Origin: Paraburkholderia hiiakae
GTDB lineage: Bacteria; Pseudomonadota; Gammaproteobacteria; Burkholderiales; Burkholderiaceae
Direction of reading: 5' to 3'
NCBI RefSeq assembly: GCF_904848665.1
Contig: NZ_CAJHCQ010000015.1
Location: 124,001-188,000, forward strand
DNA: 64,000 nucleotides
In this document: one piece after another, positions 1 to 8,248 of the stretch
Numbering within the stretch: the stretch's first letter is position 1
How the letters are laid out: each line of letters begins with the position of its first letter
Translations under genes and position numbers: made by a program
The notes under the pieces: model-generated
Told to the model about the DNA's origin: nothing
What the model saw: the letters and a program-made list of their open reading frames with translations, nothing else
The model's database searches: none

Positions 1-1473
1 GAGTTGCCAGGGGCGCGCGCGCGAGACGGGGTTGTAGAACGCCATCACGAGATCGGCCTGTGCCGCATGCAGCAGGCGCTTCTCGATCACCGCCCACGGC
101 TTCAGGTTGTCGGAAAGCGACAGCATGCAGAAGTCGTGGCCGAGCGGCGCGCCGACTTGCGCCGCCGTGGCGAGCGCCGCGCTAACGCCTGGCACGATCG
201 ACAGTTCGACGGCGTGCCAGCGCGGGTCGTCGGAGCCTTCGAGCGCTTCGAGCACGGCGGCCGCCATCGCGAACACACCGGGGTCGCCCGACGAGACCAC
301 GGCGACGCACCGCCCTTCGCTCGCCATCTCGAACGCGTGGCGGGCGCGCTGCAGTTCTTCGCGGTTATCGGTGGCGTGGCGCTGCTGGTCTGCGCGAAAC
401 GGGCCCGCCATCTCCACGTAGGTTGCGTAGCCGACGATATCGGTCGCGTTATCTAGTGCGGCGCGCGCGGCGGGCGTAAGCAGATCGGCGCGGCCGGGGC
501 CGAGGCCGAGCACCGTGAGTTTGCCGCGCGCCCGGCCCAGCGTGAGCGGATCGAGCGGCGCGGCGGCGCGGGCAAGCGCGACGCCGTCTTCGTTCGGCGC
601 ATAGCGCTCGACGTCCACCGCAACGTTAAGCGCGGCGAGCGTGGCTCGCGGCGTGGCCTGGGCGCTATCGACGAAGCGCAGCGGTACGCCGAGTTCGGTT
701 GCCGCCTGCGCGAGCGATGCATCGCACATGTGCGCAGAAGGGGCGGCAAGCGCCGCGAGCGCGAGCGGCGCGAGGCCGTGCGCGTGGAGCGCGCGGCGCA
801 CGCTTTCGGCAAGCGCCCCATGCGGCACGCCCACGGCCGCGACGATGCTGCGCGGATGAATCACGAGGTCGTCGGGGCTGCCGTTCCAGGCGTGCGCGCT
901 CACGCGTATGGCATGACGCGCCGCTGCGTCGCGCGGCAGATCGACGTTCGCAAGCCACGGCGCCAGGCCGTCCACACGTGTCGTTGCGCCCGCAAGCAGA
1001 TCGGAGACGAAACGCTTGCCTTGCGCGAGGCTCGCGAGCGCATAGCCCGCGGGCGGATTGAGCAGACAGGTGCCGAAGCGCAATTCGCCGCTCGTGGTGA
1101 TGGCGGGCGTGACCGCGAGCGCGGCGCCAATATCGCGCGCCATGACGTTCACGCCGGCGAGTCCGCCGAGCAGCGGCACGACGGCGCTGCCGTCCTCGGC
1201 GAGTGCGAGCACGGGCGGCTCCGCGCCCTTGTTGGCAAGCAGTGGCGCGAGGCATCGGATCACGATGCCCGTCGCGCACAGCGCGACGATGGGCATGCCG
1301 CGCGTATAGCATTCGCGCAAATGCGCGCCAAGCTCGCTGAACGCAACATCGCCTTCCACGCGGCCTTGCAGTGCATGGACTTGCGCGCCCGTGTAGAGCG
1401 CCTGCACGCGTCGCGCGGTGGCAAACGCGCCGGGCCCGAGAATGACGATGGCGGGCGGTGTCACGACTGCCAT
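1..1473 (-). CDS. cobJ: CbiG-like/CobE-like/precorrin-3B C17-methyltransferase fusion (3' end outside window)
   Basis: Corrin ring-contraction methyltransferase: it uses SAM to methylate C17 of the precorrin-3B derivative. The 491 residues present show three parts. Residues ~1-140 look like the CbiG N-terminal domain (CATGIVIRCLAPLL, then VVPLLGG and VTPAITT). Residues ~205-300 look like the CobE/CbiG C-terminal domain (VGVPHGAL). From ~316 there is a tetrapyrrole methylase (LTVLGLGPG, SSGDPGVFAMA, IVPGVSAA, FYNPVSRARPWQ). The C-terminus lies beyond position 1, and the frame is open to the edge. I chose ATG at 1473, which overlaps the end of cobI by 13 bp; a GTG at 1464 is an alternative. It is the last visible gene of cobG-cobH-cobI-cobJ. 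The domain calls are from motifs only. Confidence 0.93.
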   Translation of the reverse strand, partial: MAVVTPPAIVILGPGAFATARRVQALYTGAQVHALQGRVEGDVAFSELGAHLRECYTRGMPIVALCATGIVIRCLAPLLANKGAEPPVLALAEDGSAVVPLLGGLAGVNVMARDIGAALAVTPAITTSGELRFGTCLLNPPAGYALASLAQGKRFVSDLLAGATTRVDGLAPWLANVDLPRDAAARHAIRVSAHAWNGSPDDLVIHPRSIVAAVGVPHGALAESVRRALHAHGLAPLALAALAAPSAHMCDASLAQAATELGVPLRFVDSAQATPRATLAALNVAVDVERYAPNEDGVALARAAAPLDPLTLGRARGKLTVLGLGPGRADLLTPAARAALDNATDIVGYATYVEMAGPFRADQQRHATDNREELQRARHAFEMASEGRCVAVVSSGDPGVFAMAAAVLEALEGSDDPRWHAVELSIVPGVSAALATAAQVGAPLGHDFCMLSLSDNLKPWAVIEKRLLHAAQADLVMAFYNPVSRARPWQL

Positions 1474-2192
1474 TTCACCCCCGGCACGACGAGCAGCGAG
1501 AAGTAGGGCGAAGCCATCGGATCGACGTCGTCGAGCGGGACGATGCGCTGGTTCGCCATCGTTGCGCGCTCGACATACAGCGCGCGATGCGCGAGGCCCA
1601 GTTCGCCCAGCACGCGGCGCACCTTGTCGAAGTTGCGGCCCAGTTTCATGATGACGGCGGCGTCCGCGTCGGCCAGACGCCGGCGCAATTCGTCCTCGGG
1701 CAGCACGCCCGAAAGCACGGCGAGGCTCTGGTTACGATAGACGAGCGGCACGCCCAGCACCGCCGCACCGCCCAGCATCGAGCACACGCCCGGCACGACT
1801 TCGGCCTCGTAGCGCGCGGCGAGCCGGTCGTGCAGATACATGTACGAGCCGTAGAAGAACGGATCGCCTTCGCAGATCACGGCCACGTCGCGTCCGGCAT
1901 CGAGATGGCGCGAAAGCATTTGCGCCGCGCCGTCGTAGAAGTCGGCGATGATCGCCTCATACGAGAGCGGCGGTTCGAGCGCTTCGGTCGTCACGGGGTA
2001 CACGAGCGGCAGGCGTTCCTGCTCCGCTTCGAGATGGGCCTCGACAATGCCAAACGCATTGCCTTTCTTGCCCTTGGCCACGAAATACGCGACAACGGGA
2101 GCCGCCTTGAGCAGGCGCACGGCTTTGAGCGTGAGCAGTTCGGGGTCGCCGGGGCCGACGCCGATGCCATGCAGACGTCCTTTGCGGATCAT
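1461..2192 (-). CDS. cobI: Precorrin-2 C20-methyltransferase
   Basis: SAM-dependent methylation of precorrin-2 at C20, giving precorrin-3A. The 243 residues match the usual family length. The tetrapyrrole methylase landmarks are visible: GIGVGPGDPELLTLKA near the N-terminus, CEGDPFFYGSYMYL around residue 110, and VVPGVCSMLGGAA. The ATG at 2192 directly abuts the TAA stop of cobH (2193-2195), and the 3' end overlaps cobJ, so it sits inside a tight minus-strand operon that is probably controlled by the upstream cobalamin riboswitch. No anomalies seen. Confidence 0.96.
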   Translation of the reverse strand: MIRKGRLHGIGVGPGDPELLTLKAVRLLKAAPVVAYFVAKGKKGNAFGIVEAHLEAEQERLPLVYPVTTEALEPPLSYEAIIADFYDGAAQMLSRHLDAGRDVAVICEGDPFFYGSYMYLHDRLAARYEAEVVPGVCSMLGGAAVLGVPLVYRNQSLAVLSGVLPEDELRRRLADADAAVIMKLGRNFDKVRRVLGELGLAHRALYVERATMANQRIVPLDDVDPMASPYFSLLVVPGVKWQS

Positions 2193-2819
2193 TTATTCGG
2201 TCTCCGAAGCAAGTGCGTTGACGGCGGCGGCGGCCATCGCGCTGCCGCCGCGGCGGCCGTGCACGACGACGAAGGGCACGCCGTGATTTTCGGCGGCGAG
2301 TTGCGCCTTGGACTCGGCCGCGCCGACAAAGCCCACGGGAAAGCCGAGGATGAGCGCGGGGCGCGCAGCGCCGGCGGCGATCATGTCGAGCAGGTGGAAG
2401 AGCGCGGTGGGCGCATTGCCGATCGCAACGACGCTACCTGCAAGATGCGGCCGCCAAAGTTCGAGCGCGGCCGCCGATCGCGTATTGCCAAGCTCGCGTG
2501 CGAGCGTGGGCACGGCGGGGTCGTCGAGCGTGCAGATGACGGCGTTGTTCGCGGGAAGGCGCGCGCGCGTGACGCCGTACGCGACCATTTTCGCGTCGCA
2601 GAGAATGGGCGCGCCGCTTGCGAGCGCCTGGCGGCCCGCCGTGCCCGCGCCAGCGGAAAAGGCGAGGTCGGCGACGACGTCCACCATGCCGCACGCGTGG
2701 ATCACGCGCACGGCGAGTTTTTCCAGGTCGGCGGGAATGCGCGAGAGGTCGGCCTCGGCGCGGATCGTCGCGAACGACTCGCGATAGATCGCCTGGCCGT
2801 CGCGGATGTAATCAGACAT
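2193..2819 (-). CDS. cobH: Precorrin-8X methylmutase
   Basis: Moves the C11 methyl group to C12, converting precorrin-8X to hydrogenobyrinate. The 208 residues match the CobH/CbiC family. The conserved catalytic histidine region (RVIHACGMVD, around residue 40), the PILCDAKMVAYGV segment, IGNAPTALFHLLDM and GFPVGFVGAAESK are all present. The ATG at 2819 overlaps the end of cobG by 8 bp, which suggests translational coupling. The stop is immediately followed by the cobI start. Confidence 0.96.
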   Translation of the reverse strand: MSDYIRDGQAIYRESFATIRAEADLSRIPADLEKLAVRVIHACGMVDVVADLAFSAGAGTAGRQALASGAPILCDAKMVAYGVTRARLPANNAVICTLDDPAVPTLARELGNTRSAAALELWRPHLAGSVVAIGNAPTALFHLLDMIAAGAARPALILGFPVGFVGAAESKAQLAAENHGVPFVVVHGRRGGSAMAAAAVNALASETE

Positions 2820-4197
2820 CTTGGGGGCTCCGGGGCCGCTGCGCGAGTGCGTGCGCAGCGGCTTCGATCGTCAGGTTGCGCGCGACGAGCCGGCCGAAGC
2901 CGGTTGTGGCGTCGTCGCGCTGGTACAGGTCGTAGTGGTCCGGTTCGCTGGCGAGCAACGTGAACGGCGCGCAATGCGCGGCCGCGCAGGAGCGTTCGCA
3001 GCCGCTCAGGTGCGCTTCGGCGTCGGGCGGCAGCAGGGCGGCGAGACGCTGTGCGTCGGCTTTCGTGTCGGCGCGGCTTTTTGCGCACCGCGACGAGCCC
3101 GTGCAGGCGATCAGCCGCGCGAACGGATCGGCACGCGAGACGATGAGGCCGAGCGCGCGCAGGCGTTCGAGCGCGGCGGGCATCGCGCGCGCGGGTACGT
3201 TGGGCAGCAGCAGGCCTTGCCATGGTGTCACCCGCAACGTTGCATCGCCGGAGTCTTGCGCGAGGGCGGCAAGCGCGCGCAGCGTATACGCGTCGATGCG
3301 GCCGAGCGCGGGCTGCGCGCCTACGTAGCCGCTGCCGTCGGCGTGCAGCGCGTGCGCGCCCAGGCGCAAGTCGACGGGACTCGCTTCGCGACGCCACGCG
3401 TGTTGCGCGGCGTCGTCACGAATCAGCGCGAAGTCGGCATGATCTCGCGCGCGTTGCAGCAGCGCATCGAGCGAGTGTGCGGCCAGCACGTCGCGCATGC
3501 GGGTTGTATCCGCGCCCGCGAGATCGAGAAACGCGTGGAGCAGCGCGCGCATCGATGCGCCAATGTCTTCGGCAGCGAGCGTGCCGATTGGCTGTCCTGT
3601 GGGGCACCCCGCGAGGCCCACCGCAAAGCGCACCGTCGTGCCGTGTGGCAGCGCGGCGAGCCAGACGTCGTGCGGATGCTCGAGCATCGCCATACGTTCG
3701 CCGCCGTCCAGTTGCAGCGCGAACTTGGGCGAGAGCGCAGTGAAACGCGCCTCGCGCTGCATCATGTCGATGAGCGCGGCGGCGAGCACCGTCGTGTTGC
3801 ACAAAGCGTTGGGGTCAACGCCTGCGAGCGGGCTCAGCATCACGTTGCGCAATTCGTCGGCGGCGCATGCGCGCTCGATCGGGCTCGCGGCGTCGATGCC
3901 AGTGGGCCCGAGGCCCGCGCCGATCAGCGCGGCGCTCAACGCCGCCTCCTCGCCCACACGCACGCCGCGAATCTGCACGTTCGCGCGATTGGTCAGTTCG
4001 AGCACGCCGCTGGCATGCGCCGACGCAGCGTCGGCGAGGGCGCGCGCACGCGCGGCGCTCAGCACACCGCCGGGCAGGCGGATGCGGCACAGGCCGCCGT
4101 CGCGCGCCGCGACCACGCGCACGAGCCCCGGGCACGCCGAGGGGCGGAGCGCGGCCAATGCAGCAACGGGCGAGACGGGCTTCGTTTCGTGTTTCAA
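2812..4197 (-). CDS. cobG: Precorrin-3B synthase (oxygen-dependent)
   Basis: Monooxygenase of the aerobic cobalamin route: it hydroxylates precorrin-3A at C20 and forms the gamma-lactone. The 461 residues have the two-lobed sulfite/nitrite-reductase-like fold, with NRANVQIRGV and GCPTGQPIGTL segments. The C-terminal half carries CTGSSRC plus CERSC, cysteines expected to bind the Fe-S cluster. The frame opens with TTG at 4197 because no ATG or GTG is available nearby; the Shine-Dalgarno is weak, so the start is somewhat uncertain. First gene of the riboswitch-led operon cobG-H-I-J. Confidence 0.93.
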   Translation of the reverse strand: MKHETKPVSPVAALAALRPSACPGLVRVVAARDGGLCRIRLPGGVLSAARARALADAASAHASGVLELTNRANVQIRGVRVGEEAALSAALIGAGLGPTGIDAASPIERACAADELRNVMLSPLAGVDPNALCNTTVLAAALIDMMQREARFTALSPKFALQLDGGERMAMLEHPHDVWLAALPHGTTVRFAVGLAGCPTGQPIGTLAAEDIGASMRALLHAFLDLAGADTTRMRDVLAAHSLDALLQRARDHADFALIRDDAAQHAWRREASPVDLRLGAHALHADGSGYVGAQPALGRIDAYTLRALAALAQDSGDATLRVTPWQGLLLPNVPARAMPAALERLRALGLIVSRADPFARLIACTGSSRCAKSRADTKADAQRLAALLPPDAEAHLSGCERSCAAAHCAPFTLLASEPDHYDLYQRDDATTGFGRLVARNLTIEAAAHALAQRPRSPQDV

Positions 4198-4299
4198 GGG
4201 AATACCGGGTAAGCATCGCGAGTGAGCGGCGCGCTGCCCGCACGGCAGGCGGGAAACGGCAGCGGTATCGGTACACCCCGCCCGATATGGGTTCGCACG

Positions 4300-4445
4300 A
4301 ACAGTCGGCCGGCAGGTCTCCTGGCTCGCAGGTCGTGAACCGCATCGGCCTTCCCGGTAAAACCAGTGGCTCGGGTGGATGCGGTCTCGCTGCTCACAGT
4401 CGCGGGGGCGGCCACAGCTTGCTGTGTTCCCTGTTTGCGGTCCGG
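4300..4445 (-). promoter_or_regulatory. Cobalamin (B12) riboswitch
   Basis: Read on the minus strand, this leader shows the conserved pieces of the adenosylcobalamin riboswitch in the right order: GGGAACACAG..GCTGTGG, then GCCCCCGCGACTGTGAGC, GAGCCACTGG, ACCGGGAAGG, and the B12 box AGCCAGGAGACCTGCC at 4326-4311. It lies about 100 nt upstream of cobG. The outer limits are approximate because the closing stem was not folded. It should repress cobG-H-I-J when coenzyme B12 is abundant. A GC-rich hairpin between B12 box and start codon may be the expression platform. Confidence 0.93.
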
Positions 4446-4471
4446 AGTTAGCGCTTCAGCGCTTACTCCGG
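4442..4471. repeat. 30-bp near-perfect palindrome in the cob divergent region
   Basis: Two 14-nt arms (CCGGAGT-t-AGCGCT and AGCGCT-t-ACTCCGG) pair around a central TC with one mismatch. It sits just 5' of the riboswitch and about 140 bp before cobL. It could be an operator for the divergent promoters or a dispersed intergenic repeat; the sequence alone does not decide. Confidence 0.6.
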
Positions 4472-4611
4472 TCTCATACAAAGTTGCCTTAAAGGCGCCG
4501 GCGGACACGGTATTATGCCCGTTTTCACGCGCGCTCCACCCGGCAATCGGGTCGTGGGCCGATGGCGGCGCACAGAAACAGGCAACAGAACAGGCAACAG
4601 CGGGAGAGCGA

Positions 4612-5838
4612 ATGCAGGGCACGCAGGCATGGCTGACGGTGGTGGGCATAGGCGACGATGGCTACGCGGGGCTCGGGCGCGACGCGCGGCGCGCGCTGTT
4701 CGACGCGGCCGTCGTGACGGGCGGCGCGCGCCATCTTGCGATGCTGCCCTCGCGCGTACGTGCGCGCCGCGAAGCGTGGCCGCAGCCGTTCAGCGTCGAG
4801 GCGTTGCTCGCGCATCGCGAGTCGCATGCGCCCGTATGCGTGCTCGCGAGCGGCGACCCCATGCTGTTCGGCGTGGGCGCGACGCTCGCGCGCCGCGTGG
4901 CGCCGGGTGAAATGCGCGTGCTGCCCGCGCCCTCGTCGCTTTCGCTCGCGGCGGCGCGCATGGGATGGGCGTTGCAGGATACGGCGATGGTCTCGCTCGT
5001 CGGCCGTCCGCTCGATACGCTGCGTCGCCATCTCTACGCGCGCTCGCGCGTGCTTGCGTTGAGCGCGGATGGGCGCACGCCCGCGGCGCTCGCCGCGTTG
5101 CTCGCCGAAGCGGGCTTCGGCGCCACGCGTCTTGCCGTGTTCGAGCATTTGGGCGGCCCGCTCGAGCGCCGCATCGAAGGCCTTGCCGATGCGTGGCACG
5201 TCGACGAAACCGCGGCGCTCAATCTCGTCGCGTTCGAATGCGAAAGCGATGTTGCGAATGCGCCCGCGCACGCCTGGACGCTCACGCCCGGCCTTCCCGA
5301 CGACGCCTACCGCCACGACGGCCAGCTCACGAAGCGCGACGTGCGTGCACTCACGCTCGCGCGCCTCGCGCCCACGCCCGGCGCGCTGCTTTGGGACGTG
5401 GGTGCGGGCAGCGGCTCGATCGGCATCGAATGGATGCGCTCGCACGCGGCTTGCCGCGCGATCGCGATCGAGGCGCACGCCGAGCGTCAACGCTTCATCG
5501 AACACAATCGCGCCGCGCTGGGCGTGCCAGGTTTGCAACTCGTCGCGGGCCGCGCGCCTGAAGCGCTCGCAGGACTCGCCACGCCCGACGCCGTATTCAT
5601 CGGCGGCGGCGTGACCGTACCCGGCGTGCTGGACGCGTGCTGGGCGGCGCTCGCGAGCGGCGGCCGGCTCGTCGCGAATGCAGTGACGCTGCAAAGCGAA
5701 GCGACACTCGTGACGTGGCGCGCGCAGTACGGCGGCACGCTCACGCGTATCGGCATTGGCGAGGCGCGGCCACTGGGCGCCTTCGATACCTGGCGTCAGG
5801 CGTTGCCCGTCACGCTCTACGAGGCCGTCAAACCATGA
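4612..5838 (+). CDS. cobL: Precorrin-6Y C5,15-methyltransferase (decarboxylating), CbiE-CbiT fusion
   Basis: Methylates C5 and C15 of precorrin-6B and decarboxylates the C12 acetate, giving precorrin-8X. 408 residues from the ATG at 4612, which has GGGAGAG just upstream. The N-terminal CbiE half carries a tetrapyrrole methylase signature (VVGIGDDGY, ASGDPMLFGVG, PAPSSLSLAAARMGW). The C-terminal CbiT half carries a Rossmann SAM motif (LLWDVGAGSGSIGIEWMR). An upstream in-frame extension to 4366 would run through the riboswitch region and is rejected. It overlaps cobK by ATGA. Confidence 0.96.
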   Translation: MQGTQAWLTVVGIGDDGYAGLGRDARRALFDAAVVTGGARHLAMLPSRVRARREAWPQPFSVEALLAHRESHAPVCVLASGDPMLFGVGATLARRVAPGEMRVLPAPSSLSLAAARMGWALQDTAMVSLVGRPLDTLRRHLYARSRVLALSADGRTPAALAALLAEAGFGATRLAVFEHLGGPLERRIEGLADAWHVDETAALNLVAFECESDVANAPAHAWTLTPGLPDDAYRHDGQLTKRDVRALTLARLAPTPGALLWDVGAGSGSIGIEWMRSHAACRAIAIEAHAERQRFIEHNRAALGVPGLQLVAGRAPEALAGLATPDAVFIGGGVTVPGVLDACWAALASGGRLVANAVTLQSEATLVTWRAQYGGTLTRIGIGEARPLGAFDTWRQALPVTLYEAVKP

Positions 5839-6578
5839 CGGCGCGCATCCTGCTGCTGGGCGGCACCGGCGACGCGCTGGCCATTGCGCGCACGCTCGGC
5901 CCGCAGCACGTGTACTCGCTCGCGGGCCTTGGCCGCGTGCCCGCCGATCTCACCTGCGCGGTGCGTGTGGGGGGCTTCGGTGGTGCAGAAGGGCTCGCGC
6001 GCTTTCTCGCCGACGAAGACATCGCGCTCGTCTTCGATGCCACGCACCCCTACGCCGCGCAGATCAGCGCCAACGCGGCGCGCGCATGCGTTGCGGCACA
6101 CGTGCCGTATTGGGCGCTGCGGCGCGCGCCGTGGCAGCCGCAGCCCGGCGACGACTGGCGCATGGTGAGCGGCTGGGCCGGCGTAGTCGAAGCGCTTGCA
6201 CCGTTCGCGCGTCCGCTTTTCACGCTCGGGCGCGAGCCGCTCGCGCATCTGAATGAAGTTCCGCAGCGGCAGCACTGGACGGTCCGTTGCCTCGAAGCGC
6301 ATCCCGGCCACGCCCGCGCACGCATCATCGACGCGCGCGGGCCGTTCACGGCGGAAGGCGAGCGCGCCCTGTTCATCGAAGCGCATATCGACGTCGTGGT
6401 CAGCAAGAATAGTGGCGGCGCGGCGACCGAAGCGAAGCTCGCCGTCGCGCGCGAATTGGGCTTGCCCGTGGTGATGATGCAGCGGCCGCCGCTGCCGGAT
6501 GCGCAACGCGAATTCACGTCGGCGCAAGAGGCGATCGACACGCTCGCGAACTACAATCAGCGGAGTTTTCACGCATGA
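5835..6578 (+). CDS. cobK: Precorrin-6A reductase
   Basis: NADPH-dependent reduction of precorrin-6A to precorrin-6B. 247 residues, normal for the family. Visible landmarks are the N-terminal ILLLGGTGDALAIA nucleotide-binding start, FDATHPYAAQIS, FTLGREPL and SKNSGGAATEAK. ATG at 5835 overlaps the cobL stop (ATGA), and its own stop overlaps the cobM start in the same way, so cobL-K-M is a translationally coupled unit. Confidence 0.95.
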   Translation: MTARILLLGGTGDALAIARTLGPQHVYSLAGLGRVPADLTCAVRVGGFGGAEGLARFLADEDIALVFDATHPYAAQISANAARACVAAHVPYWALRRAPWQPQPGDDWRMVSGWAGVVEALAPFARPLFTLGREPLAHLNEVPQRQHWTVRCLEAHPGHARARIIDARGPFTAEGERALFIEAHIDVVVSKNSGGAATEAKLAVARELGLPVVMMQRPPLPDAQREFTSAQEAIDTLANYNQRSFHA

Positions 6579-7306
6579 CCGTTTTCTTTATCGGCGCGGG
6601 GCCGGGCGATCCTGAACTGATTACCGTGAAGGGCCAGCGCCTTGTGCGCAGTTGCCCCGTTATTCTCTACGCCGGTTCGCTCGTGCCGAGCGCCGTGCTC
6701 GAAGGCCACCGCGCGCATAAGGTCATCGATACCGCGCCGCTCACGCTCGATGAGATCGTCGCTTTGCTCGAAAGCGCGCACGCCCAGGGCTTCGACGTGG
6801 CGCGCGTGCATTCGGGCGACCCGTCGCTCTATGGTGCGATCGGCGAGCAGATCCGGCGCTTGCGCATGCTTGGCATTCCTTACGCAGTCGTGCCCGGCGT
6901 GACCGCGACGGCTGCATGCGCGGCGGCGCTCGGCAGCGAACTCACGCTGCCCGGCATTTCGCAAACGCTCATCCTCACGCGCTACGCCACGAAAACGTCG
7001 ATGCCCGAAGGCGAGCAGCTAGGCGACCTCGCGCGCCACAAGGCGACGCTCGCGATCCACCTCGGCGTGCGCCATATCGCGCGCATCGTCGAGGAATTGC
7101 GGCCTCACTATGGGGAGGACTGCCCCGTGGCGGTGATCTATCGCGCGAGCTGGCCCGACGAGGAGCGCGTGACAGGCACGCTCGCGGATATCGCGCAGAA
7201 GGTGCTGGCAACGGATATCGAGCGGACTGCGCTGATTCTCGTGGGGCGTGTGCTCGCGGCCCAGGGGTTTGCGGATTCGACGTTGTATGGGGCGTCGAAG
7301 CGGTAG
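6575..7306 (+). CDS. cobM: Precorrin-4 C11-methyltransferase
   Basis: SAM-dependent methylation of precorrin-4 at C11. 243 residues with the tetrapyrrole methylase signatures FIGAGPGDPELITVKG, VHSGDPSLYGAIGEQ and VVPGVTATAACAAALG, plus YRASWPDEE near the C-terminus. Last gene of the coupled cobL-K-M unit. It converges on the MarR gene with only 2 bp between the two stop codons, and no terminator hairpin is seen there. Confidence 0.96.
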   Translation: MTVFFIGAGPGDPELITVKGQRLVRSCPVILYAGSLVPSAVLEGHRAHKVIDTAPLTLDEIVALLESAHAQGFDVARVHSGDPSLYGAIGEQIRRLRMLGIPYAVVPGVTATAACAAALGSELTLPGISQTLILTRYATKTSMPEGEQLGDLARHKATLAIHLGVRHIARIVEELRPHYGEDCPVAVIYRASWPDEERVTGTLADIAQKVLATDIERTALILVGRVLAAQGFADSTLYGASKR

Positions 7307-7308
7307 GG

Positions 7309-7755
7309 CTACGAAAGCGCTCGCAAATGCTTCCGCAGCTTATCGACCTCGCCCTTGGCAAATTCCTTTTCGATTTCCTCGTGCGTTTGCTGCCAGATCG
7401 GAAACGCCGCATTGAGCAGTTGATGCCCCTCATCAGTGAGGCACAGCAAACGGCCCCGCTTGTCCTCCGGGTCCTGCTCGATGACCACGAGGCCGCGCCG
7501 CTCCAGCGGCTTGAGCGCGGCCGTGAGCGTAGTGCGGTCCATGGCCAGCAGCGACGCCACATCTTTCATGCCGGGCGGATGCGGCCGGTTCAGCGACATC
7601 AGCAGCGAAAACTGGCCGTTCGTGAGATCGAGCGGGCGCAGCACGTCGTCGAAAATGCGCGCGAGATTCCGTGCTGCCCGCTGCATATGCAGACACAGGC
7701 AGCAATCGCGCACCAATAGCGTGGTTTCGAAGGGAAGTTTCTTTGCGCGTGCCAT
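7309..7755 (-). CDS. MarR family transcriptional regulator
   Basis: 148-residue winged-helix repressor. The central DNA-binding part is recognisable: LTNGQFSLLMSLN, then VASLLAMDRTTLTAALKPLERRGLV and the beta-wing DPEDKRGRLLCLTDEG. The N-terminus contains three close cysteines (DCCLCLH, residues ~17-22), as in MarR relatives that may sense oxidants or electrophiles; sensing is inferred, not shown. It is divergent from the YciI-like/GST pair, and a perfect 12-bp palindrome lies 11 bp upstream of its ATG. It probably represses itself and those neighbours. Confidence 0.9.
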   Translation of the reverse strand: MARAKKLPFETTLLVRDCCLCLHMQRAARNLARIFDDVLRPLDLTNGQFSLLMSLNRPHPPGMKDVASLLAMDRTTLTAALKPLERRGLVVIEQDPEDKRGRLLCLTDEGHQLLNAAFPIWQQTHEEIEKEFAKGEVDKLRKHLRALS

Positions 7756-7766
7756 GTTGCAATTAT

Positions 7767-7778
7767 GTTGATATCAAC
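7767..7778. promoter_or_regulatory. Candidate MarR operator
   Basis: GTTGATATCAAC is a perfect 12-bp palindrome in the divergent space between the MarR gene and the YciI-like gene. Size and position suit a MarR dimer site. Confidence 0.55.
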
Positions 7779-7869
7779 CTATGCTGTCAAGGCCGGATGG
7801 GCGACACGCCGTTGCCCCGATTTCAGACCCGTAGTCGAATCAGTCACCAGACCAGCAGATGGAGGACAC

Positions 7870-8235
7870 ATGAGCGATCAGAAACTGTTTCTCGCTGTTT
7901 TTCTCGGCACCAAGGACAACGCGCGCATGAAGGGGTGGGCGGCGCTTTCCGAAGCGGATCGGCACGCAAAAGAAAAAGAGGGCATTGCGGCCTGGCATGC
8001 GTGGGTCGAAAAGCACAAGGCGTCGATCGTCGATATGGGCGGTCCGCTCGGCAAGACCAAGTCTATTGGCGAGCGCGGCATCGCGGATACGTCCAACGCG
8101 CTAACAGGCTATACGGTTCTGCGCGCCGCATCGCACGAAGAGGCCGCGAAGCTGTTCGAGGGCCATCCCCATTTTTCGATTTTTCCGGGCGAGGCCGTCG
8201 AAGTGATGCCCGTTCTGCCGATTCCCGGTGCCTGA
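7870..8235 (+). CDS. YCII-related (YciI-like) domain protein
   Basis: Small cytoplasmic alpha/beta protein of 121 residues, probably with the dimeric ferredoxin-like YciI fold. The family assignment rests on overall pattern (LFLAVFLG start, conserved acidic and histidine residues in the middle, TGYTVLRAASHEEAAKLFEGHPHF near the end). The substrate is unknown. ATG at 7870 has GGAGG upstream. It lies 13 bp from the GST gene and is divergent from the MarR gene, so it may belong to a stress or detoxification operon controlled by that regulator. Confidence 0.7.
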   Translation: MSDQKLFLAVFLGTKDNARMKGWAALSEADRHAKEKEGIAAWHAWVEKHKASIVDMGGPLGKTKSIGERGIADTSNALTGYTVLRAASHEEAAKLFEGHPHFSIFPGEAVEVMPVLPIPGA

Positions 8236-8248
8236 CCGGAGCCGCGTC

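Larger units (their letters stand above)
4198..4611. other. Divergent cobG/cobL intergenic region
   Basis: No gene is seen in these 414 bp. They hold the minus-strand cobalamin riboswitch, the 30-bp palindrome, and on the plus strand a possible -10 TATTAT (4511-4516), with TTAAAG 16 bp upstream as a weak -35, for the cobL operon. No second B12 box is seen on the plus strand. Confidence 0.7.

Noticed and set aside
1458..2963. 501-codon plus-strand frame opposite cobI and cobH
   Set aside because: Both minus-strand genes are recognisable cobalamin enzymes with motifs; the plus frame has Arg/His/Asp-rich shadow composition.
4366..4611. N-terminal extension of cobL to 4366
   Set aside because: It would run through the minus-strand riboswitch and palindrome; the methylase fold begins a few residues after the ATG at 4612, which has a good ribosome-binding site.
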